This document shows, piece by piece, positions 61,701 through 64,000 of a DNA stretch of 64,000 bases. How positions within the stretch are numbered: the first letter of the stretch is position 1; each line of letters begins with the position of its first letter. The stretch covers positions 1,275,501 to 1,339,500 of the forward strand of contig CAJHZI010000416.1 in NCBI GenBank assembly GCA_905160935.1, in the 5' to 3' direction. Under the pieces are notes generated by a model, which had not been told where the DNA came from, ran no database searches, and was given only the letters and a program-made list of their open reading frames with translations. Source of the DNA: Enchytraeus crypticus. Taxonomy: Eukaryota; Annelida; Clitellata; Enchytraeida; Enchytraeidae. The position numbers and the translations under genes were made by a program.

Positions 61701-64000
61701 GTCCGGGTATTACCATTCTACTCTAAAGCCTTCTGAGATAAGTTAGAGTCAAAGCAGAACAAGAATGAGCTCCAACTATTATGAAAATGACCAGCAGATT
61801 TGAAGTTTATGAACCCGTTTCGTCCTTGCTTGTATCTCAAATCCACGACCAATTGAAGAGAAGGCCTTAAGACCTTGACGTTAAAACTACACCGTGATCT
61901 TTAGTTCAAGAGAAGAGATGGAAATAAATCGCATCTCTATATTTAAAGCTTATAGCGCCTACATAGCAAATTCATCTATGAGCAGTTATCTATGTTGTAA
62001 AGCTTGATGTAATTGAAGAAAAAAATTATTTCACACTTGATTAATAAGTTATTATGCACAAGTAGATAAGCATTTCGTGCAGTGTATGACAAGTAATGAT
62101 ACATCCCAGATTTATCAGTTCCTAACATGAATTGTAAGTAACTTAATCTTAACGAATATTAGCTATTATGTAGGTCGGGTTTCCAGATTTCCGATGCTAC
62201 TAGTGTATGTAAAACTGCCAGCAGTTTCCTAAACGGCCCTGGAAGAAAAAAATGTTTTTTTTTTGTAAATTCACTTCCACCACAGCCTCTCGAGAAGTTT
62301 CTAAGCGGTTTACCCAGGTAGTACACTTGCATTTAATTGAAGGTCAATTATAGGGCTTTCCAAAGAAGACTATTTTGAAGAAAAAGTCGCTAAACAAGTA
62401 GGTTAGATTAGGGGTGAAGCAACTTAAGAGAGTAAATACAAAAACCTGTATGAAGAACAGCTTAGGCTTTCCCACAAGAGATGTGCTCTTCTTAATGTAA
62501 CGTAGAAGTTCCTCAAGTTCTAGTAGTTTGTCAACTCCCCAAATGTTTCCTATATTCTCCCCGTGGCTCATTATGATCATAGCGAAACAGTCTGAGTCCG
62601 AGTTATCTTCAGCGGTGGCTGAATGCAAGCAAGCATTATTAATCAATCAATAAGTTAGTAGTTGCTCAATTAATCAGATAACATAATCAATGCATATGAT
62701 ATCAGCCATCACTCAATCAATCAATCGATCAATCAATCGATCAAGCAATCAATCAACCAACCAACCAATCAATCAATCAATCAATAAATCCCAATCAATC
62801 AATTAAGAAATCTATTTATTATTTCATCTATCAATCAAAAGGGAAGTAATCAATATAATTAATTATTTGATTGATTGTTTTATTAGTTGCTCGATCAAAT
62901 TTTAAGTCAGCCAATCAAAGAAAAACACAAAATTGATAGGATTAACGATAGAATAGTCTCGCCAAAAATGATTAAGAGCAACTTTCGTAATGCATAGATG
63001 GTATGCATGAAAAAGTTGGTCGATTTGACTGGTTGGTTTGAATATTGTGCAGCAATTAAGTCTTCGATTGCTGGGCGATTCGATCAGAGTGTCACTGTCA
63101 TCTCGAGATACTAAAGACGCCTGGTGATGCAGGAATTGAGTGGGGAGGGGTGAGTAAAAGCGGCTTCCTCCGAAACGGAAAGTCCGCACACCCACCAGAT
63201 CCACGAAAATGGTATAGCCAATTCCGTTATACATGTTTTATAAGATATATTACTATAGCACATTCCAAATTTCCTCCCCCACCCATGAGGCGCTTGGGCT
63301 CTCCTTGTCTGTTTCAGCCCTTGAAATAATCGACGACGTTTACATCCCTCGGATGTGGGTTATCTGCAAGCAGCGTATAAAATGAAGTTTCTGAAGACTG
63401 GAGAATGTCAATCGCAGGTCTGATGGAGATTACATCAGTACCAGTGATGATCTCATCACTTGATTGCTGACAAAGTCGTCAGAGTATCAAGTTGTCTAGC
63501 TGTATCGCCTAGCTAGGGATCAGCTACTGTGCCTAAACTCTAAGATTTCAATATGACCATAACTTTAGTACTTTACGAAAGAGTACCATACTGGCTCCAG
63601 CCAGTGGCGATGTCGGTATGGTACTCGACCGCAGATCAGTATGCGCGGGGTTCATATCCTGGGCTCGCCCGTACTGACATCGCGTTGGAGTGAGAAAACT
63701 GACGTAAACATTAGCTTTTTTAAACTTCAAATTCGAATGTACATGTATAGCTTTTATATTAGAACTACGATTCAGATTCGACTTTTTTATCGTCTTGAGT
63801 CTTTAATGGCGTTATTGTTGGTCAGGAAATACACCAACGCTTCAGGTTCTTTAAAATCAAACTTCCAGTTTCAATAACAAAATTTGATTTTGTCATTCAC
63901 CGATTAAATGAATGTTTGATAGATAGCCAATTGCAAACCTTTCTGAGCGACCTCCAACATTTGCTCAGCTGTAAGATCATTTTTAACAATCACTCTAAAT
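45352..64000 (-). CDS. Caspase (cysteine-aspartic protease), 3' four exons, 5' end outside window
   Basis: Minus-strand exons: 64000(partial)-63939, 62618-62446, 46132-46024 and 45614-45352 (TAG at 45354-45352). All junctions are GT-AG and phase-consistent (1, 0, 1). The first piece reads VIVKNDLTAEQMLEVAQK, the p20 DLT-EM segment. The second carries the catalytic His block DCFAMIIMSHGENIGNIWG and KPKLFFIQ. The third opens with Ala-Cys, completing the active-site Q|AC, then IPMEADFCYIYSAPAG. The last holds the p10 subunit, with GSVFFRTLHEVF and VPCYDSSLTKELYF. The usual QACxG pentapeptide is here Q-A-C-E-E, lacking the glycine. The Q|AC intron is ~16.3 kb and contains a LINE and a whole Polinton. 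Length and motifs suit an executioner-type enzyme; activity is uncertain because of the pentapeptide. Confidence 0.9.
46349..46909 (+). mobile_element. 5'-truncated LINE (non-LTR retrotransposon) with target duplication
   Basis: Flanked by a near-perfect 15-bp duplication, GTCAGTAAACAACAC (46334-46348) and GTCAGTAAACATCAC (46910-46924). The plus strand encodes the C-terminal reverse-transcriptase tail: RRLNDKFYRSVVRPEMMYSA, VAEMRMFVLNMW, GIKDRLTQSRLRWYGHIVRK. Several stops and frameshifts interrupt it. The 3' end is TTCGTATTCCGACCC...GGGAAGATGATGATG, shared with the family D short elements. It is in the sense opposite to the caspase and sits in its large intron. Confidence 0.9.
46925..47369. 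other. Caspase intron between LINE and Polinton
   Basis: A short TA run with ACG interruptions at 47094-47136. Nothing else recognised. Confidence 0.5.
47370..47375. repeat. Polinton target-site duplication, left (CTAAAG)
   Basis: CTAAAG immediately precedes the AG start of the left terminal repeat and is repeated exactly at 61723-61728. Six bp is the canonical Polinton length. Confidence 0.95.
47376..47975 (+). repeat. Polinton left terminal inverted repeat
   Basis: Begins AGTAGAATGGTAATACCCGG. Pairs with 61124-61722 with scattered substitutions and a 6-bp divergent patch near 47402-47407; similarity fades after about 47975. Contains four TACTAATTA(G/T)YCCGA-type words and a degraded copy of the PC4 gene's first exon (ATG at 47874). 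Confidence 0.95.
47473..47655 (+). repeat. Iterated TACTAATTAGCCCGA motif inside the terminal repeat
   Basis: Copies start at about 47473, 47532, 47600 and 47637. The second reads TACTAATTATTCCGA. The same set is present in the right terminal repeat. Spacing of 37-68 bp and conservation at both ends suggest protein-binding sites. Confidence 0.8.
48022..48165 (+). repeat. GTTAAAAACACACCCTC degenerate tandem repeat
   Basis: Five ~33-36-bp units (AAACACACCCTCTTA, AAAACACGCCCTCATA, AAAACACATCCTCTTA, AAATACACCCTTACA, AAATACACCCCTAA), placed between the left terminal repeat and the polymerase gene. Confidence 0.75.
49402..50034 (+). repeat. Tandem duplication of a POLB exon with flanking introns
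   Basis: 49402-49637 and 49797-50034 (offset 395) align throughout: TCTAAATTCTGCTATCA, then the acceptor, the 72-bp exon with CAGCTCCAGATACAAGTTCT, the donor and TATTTCAATAAGCATATCTT. Both exon copies (49471-49542, 49866-49937) keep splice signals and are phase 1-1, so either or both can be included without a frame change. A (TA)n tract separates them. Confidence 0.9.
49702..49774. repeat. (TA)n microsatellite within the Polinton
   Basis: Pure TA run in the intron between the duplicated exons. Confidence 0.95.
54225..54527 (+). repeat. POLB-ATPase spacer with TAAATA.TAGAGACTGTT repeats
   Basis: Loose repeats of TGTAAATATTG and AATAGAGACTGT occur at 54263-54425, followed by TAAAGACT words at 54458-54492. 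It probably holds the polymerase 3'UTR and the ATPase promoter. Confidence 0.5.
54591..55190 (+). CDS. Polinton genome-packaging ATPase (FtsK/HerA, A32-like)
   Basis: 199 residues from the ATG at 54591. The frame is open upstream to 54525 without another ATG, and family members often start just before this HPFT segment. Walker A GPTGCGKT at residues 11-18; Walker B VLLVMDD at 74-80; the family block TKGSHQRNISILFLTQN follows, with FKNPGD and the C-terminal RTNIFSDEAP. It pumps the linear genome into capsids in the related viruses. It is the only large gene in this element without a stop or frameshift. It lies between POLB and the small-protein genes on the same strand. Confidence 0.95.
   Translation: MQHPFTAMISGPTGCGKTQFTLKLIQNANEIITSSPQEIVWCYGVYQDVFNSIENVRFIEGLPDINEFDGTNRVLLVMDDLMNEANEKVAQFTKGSHQRNISILFLTQNIFHSCKHNRTMDLNTHYTVLFKNPGDVGQVAILGRQMFPKGKFLEDAFNDATAKPYCYLFIDLKSNMEEQLRVRTNIFSDEAPQFVYVPK
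55237..55580 (+). pseudogene. Conserved small Polinton protein with C-terminal hydrophobic Gly-rich segment, frameshifted
   Basis: The frame starting MSNMSRRIREHAPTLRLL contains the block CECSQNLLHGKVPLNKKQK. A one-base loss in the A-run near 55438 sends it to a stop at 55477. In the next frame the expected continuation is intact: RVSLTRKKRIIQTGGFLGAL, then a hydrophobic Gly/Leu stretch and a stop at 55578-55580. A basic stretch followed by a membrane-like GGFLGALLGP tail is usual for this Polinton ORF. Its role is not established; a virion or membrane-active function is a guess. The stop overlaps the next start codon. Confidence 0.7.
55580..56221 (+). pseudogene. Conserved Polinton protein of unknown function, split by one TAG
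   Basis: From the ATG at 55580 the frame reads EHAKKYVLLDPTMYARMQ, then after a TAG (55793-55795) continues in the same frame with EEGEILDPIPASSRHRAKKF and HLAWNDRGELIYKQSPIFGS to a Ser/Arg-rich C-terminus ending at 56221. The N-terminal EHAKKYVLxDP and the xxSWNxxGExxxxxxPIPGSxI block occur in one Polinton protein in other animals, so I treat these as one gene with a nonsense codon. Two genuine adjacent genes (ATG at 55796) is the alternative. Function unknown; four bases before the integrase start. Confidence 0.65.
56225..57241 (+). pseudogene. Polinton integrase (INT, retroviral-type DDE with chromodomain), broken
   Basis: Inserts the element, making the 6-bp duplication. From the ATG at 56225: zinc/linker region with EGQDAYTLHKPIRRKFPRR, catalytic Asp 1 in IWQLDLADL, Asp 2 in MQTDKGREI. 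The frame shifts near 56665. In the new frame the third catalytic residue, Glu before RFNRTLK, is replaced by Gly (GGA, 56719-56721). Then KVGDTVRISRRLEAFHKGY (SH3-like), another frame change near 57035, and a chromodomain (FEVERILRIRTRKGKKQYFF) cut by TGA at 57194-57196. The chromodomain is typical of Polinton integrases and targets chromatin in related chromoviral integrases. It is catalytically dead twice over. Confidence 0.95.
57242..57458. other. Spacer between INT and PX
   Basis: No conserved frame seen. It probably contains the PX promoter; an AT-rich patch at 57306-57345 is the only candidate. Confidence 0.35.
57459..58354 (+). pseudogene. Polinton PX (predicted minor capsid/penton protein), frameshifted
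   Basis: The ATG at 57459 opens SHFYLTLPSNSSMRYYPDNT, then ISLQGDWEVRLSEVVL, the conserved N-terminal blocks of PX, and stops at 57863. The rest is in another frame from about 57900: DILGFDTHNMPLT, HTLYVYCDVLENVPVGD and RRVPFESGTVTVTLHFRR, ending TGA 58352-58354, which overlaps the next ATG. PX is predicted by structure comparison to be the single-jelly-roll penton of Polinton virions. One indel between 57840 and 57905 explains the split. Confidence 0.85.
58351..58653 (+). pseudogene. Small Gly-rich/basic Polinton virion-type protein, early stop
   Basis: Frame KKKFCCDASRDMYESYYLNQ, then GMPVFVGASGQRGHGLGSTL, FRSAFPLIERGLAAFG and KTGLEIANDV, up to TAA at 58651-58653. The same frame continues past the stop for about 28 codons that look native (QSGSGRRRIKKRRI, then Lys-rich), as in intact relatives, which end in a basic tail. 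The QRGHGLGSxLxGLFRSAxPL core is shared with adenovirus pX/pVI-like proteins of adintoviruses, presumed membrane-active or core proteins. It overlaps the PX stop and precedes the MCP start. Confidence 0.75.
58742..60051 (+). pseudogene. Polinton major capsid protein (PY, double jelly-roll), broken
   Basis: ATG at 58742 (AFVHPQSYECVKSELDIFSV). An in-frame TAG at 58949-58951 follows LYV, after which the frame continues with LDVRRGNNAAIIYTSH and LLHSLLAEVDIKLND. A frameshift near 59300 moves it to the frame read from VTIRIRLVRNKNNFCLMS to the TGA after FDYSN at 60051. Conserved blocks: LFSGQLPTRLVIGCVDNDAY, YGKNPFNFKHYNLSQ, LKVYLNGQQQ, YTLYAYELTPDL. The fold is shared with adenovirus-lineage and virophage capsids. 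Length (~435 codons) is normal, so only two lesions have occurred. Confidence 0.92.
60056..60496 (+). pseudogene. Polinton cysteine protease PRO (adenain-like), two early stops
   Basis: The ATG at 60056 begins NSRDLV, then an in-frame TGA (60077-60079) and TAA (60098-60100). Without a frame change it continues with IGIFAADRLPRR, LLLVCNTDPHNKPGEHWIAM, GTGEYFDYGEPPRP and FCGHYCVFYCLF to TAA at 60496. Catalytic His (GEHW), acidic residue (YFD) and Cys (CGHYC) are all present, so the active site survived while the N-terminus is interrupted. It matures capsid proteins in the adenovirus lineage. Begins 5 bp after the MCP stop. Confidence 0.95.
60497..60683. other. Convergent 3' spacer between PRO and PC4-like gene
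   Basis: AATAATATTAAAAATG near 60537 may hold PRO's poly(A) signal. No gene. Confidence 0.4.
60684..61224 (-). pseudogene. PC4/Sub1-like ssDNA-binding protein gene, spliced, premature stop
   Basis: Minus strand, two exons: 61224-61210 (MAAIQ) with donor GTAAGT, and 61073-60726 after a TGTTTTAG acceptor, phase 0. Exon 2 starts KLELGNNRFVTVTTYNDKKY, followed by VHIREHD and GVALTPSRFAIL, the PC4 fold. A second PC4-like half follows: NLRRYFVPEDKMHPVPTKKG, then ISLRPT. TAA at 60728-60726 stops it where a Glu is expected. The same frame then gives WRRLVEHLKTVKA and a natural stop at 60684-60686, the expected final helix. PC4-family proteins bind single-stranded DNA and help transcription; in a protein-primed element a replication or transcription role is plausible. 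It is the only Polinton gene on this strand, and its first exon lies in the terminal repeat. Confidence 0.85.
61124..61722 (-). repeat. Polinton right terminal inverted repeat
   Basis: Ends CCGGGTATTACCATTCTACT, the complement of the left end. Carries the PC4-like promoter and exon 1 intact, and the same four TACTAATTAGCCCGA words as the left end. Confidence 0.95.
61723..61728. repeat. Polinton target-site duplication, right (CTAAAG)
   Basis: Exact copy of 47370-47375. Confidence 0.95.
61729..62445. other. Caspase intron, right of the Polinton
   Basis: No element or exon recognised. The donor of the large intron is GTTTTTG at 62445, a weak match after the GT. Confidence 0.5.
62700..62795. 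repeat. (AATC)n microsatellite
   Basis: AATC/GATC tetranucleotide run with AACC variants; looser copies continue to 62890. In a caspase intron. Confidence 0.9.
62896..63313. other. Caspase intron sequence
   Basis: A minus-strand open frame (63234-62902) is of mixed composition and has no recognised motif. I do not call it a gene. Confidence 0.35.
63314..63477 (-). CDS. Unassigned coding-like frame in a caspase intron
   Basis: Minus-strand frame beginning RLCQQSSDEIITGTDVISIR and containing TSFYTLLADNPHPRDVNV, ending at TGA 63314-63316. An AG acceptor precedes CAATCAAGTG at 63466. Codon composition is balanced, unlike the flanks. It could be an alternative caspase exon with its own stop or a mobile-element remnant. 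No family recognised and no ATG. Confidence 0.25.
63592..63725 (+). mobile_element. tRNA-derived SINE, family B, copy 1 (best preserved)
   Basis: Box A-like TGGCGATGTCGG (63605-63616), GACCGCAGATCAGTATGCGC, box B GGTTCATATCC (63649-63659), then GGGCTCGCCC, a TGACATCGCG block and a TTAGCTTTTTTAAA end. Matches 24187-24312 and 35508-35645, both minus. Confidence 0.8.

Larger units (their letters stand above)
47376..61722 (+). mobile_element. Maverick/Polinton, full length, decayed
   Basis: 14,347 bp between perfect 6-bp duplications, ends AG...CT, ~600-bp terminal inverted repeats. Carries the full Polinton set: protein-primed POLB, packaging ATPase, retroviral-type integrase with chromodomain, adenain-like PRO, PX minor and PY major capsid proteins, plus small conserved proteins and a PC4-like gene. 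Polintons are large self-synthesising DNA transposons related to adintoviruses and virophages. Every large gene except the ATPase is broken, and the two terminal repeats differ at roughly 5-7% of sites by eye, so the copy is old and immobile. It is inserted in a caspase intron with most genes antisense to it. Confidence 0.97.

Noticed and set aside
62902..63234. 110-codon minus-strand frame as a caspase exon
   Set aside because: No caspase motif, and the phase-consistent model joins 63939 directly to 62618 without it.

Overview
This is intron-rich, AT-rich nuclear DNA from an invertebrate animal, probably marine; I cannot fix the phylum from sequence alone. The evidence is GT-AG introns, three animal genes with phase-consistent exons (ribosomal protein L41, an MPLKIP/TTDN1 homologue, a caspase), a decayed nicotinic-receptor-like gene, at least three non-LTR retrotransposon remnants, two tRNA-derived SINE families, Tc1/mariner, pogo and hAT-type DNA transposons, and many (TA)n, (CT)n, (TG)n and (GAT)n tracts.

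Layout. 1-17 kb is mostly repeats: a 770-bp, 16-bp-unit minisatellite, SINEs, LINE scraps, and one possible signal-peptide exon on the minus strand near 10.9 kb. RPL41 (three coding exons, plus strand) lies at 18.16-19.85 kb and MPLKIP (two coding exons, minus strand) at 22.08-24.07 kb; the two are convergent. 24-30 kb is repeat-rich, including an almost perfect ~0.9-kb fold-back palindrome at 27.4-28.3 kb. 30.05-40.4 kb holds a minus-strand Cys-loop (nicotinic acetylcholine receptor-like) gene relic, with a pogo-like element in one intron and a 69-bp (23-codon) tandem repeat grown out of its 3' end. 40.4-45.3 kb is repeats, including an internally deleted mariner with exact TA flanks.

The main object is a complete but decayed Maverick/Polinton at 47376-61722 (14,347 bp). 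It has ~600-bp terminal inverted repeats beginning AG and ending CT, and a perfect 6-bp target duplication CTAAAG. Its plus-strand cargo is a protein-primed DNA polymerase B, a packaging ATPase, two small conserved Polinton proteins, a chromodomain integrase, the PX minor capsid protein, a small Gly-rich/basic virion-type protein, the double-jelly-roll major capsid protein and an adenain-like protease. A PC4-like gene faces inward from the right terminal repeat. Only the ATPase frame is free of breaks. The first exons of the polymerase gene are split by five phase-consistent introns, with one exon tandemly duplicated.

The Polinton, together with a 5'-truncated LINE that has its own 15-bp target duplication, sits inside one ~16.3-kb intron of a minus-strand caspase. 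Exons at 62446-62618 and at 46024-46132 / 45352-45614 join in frame across it, and the intron falls between the Gln and the Ala-Cys of the active-site motif. The caspase continues off the right edge of the window.
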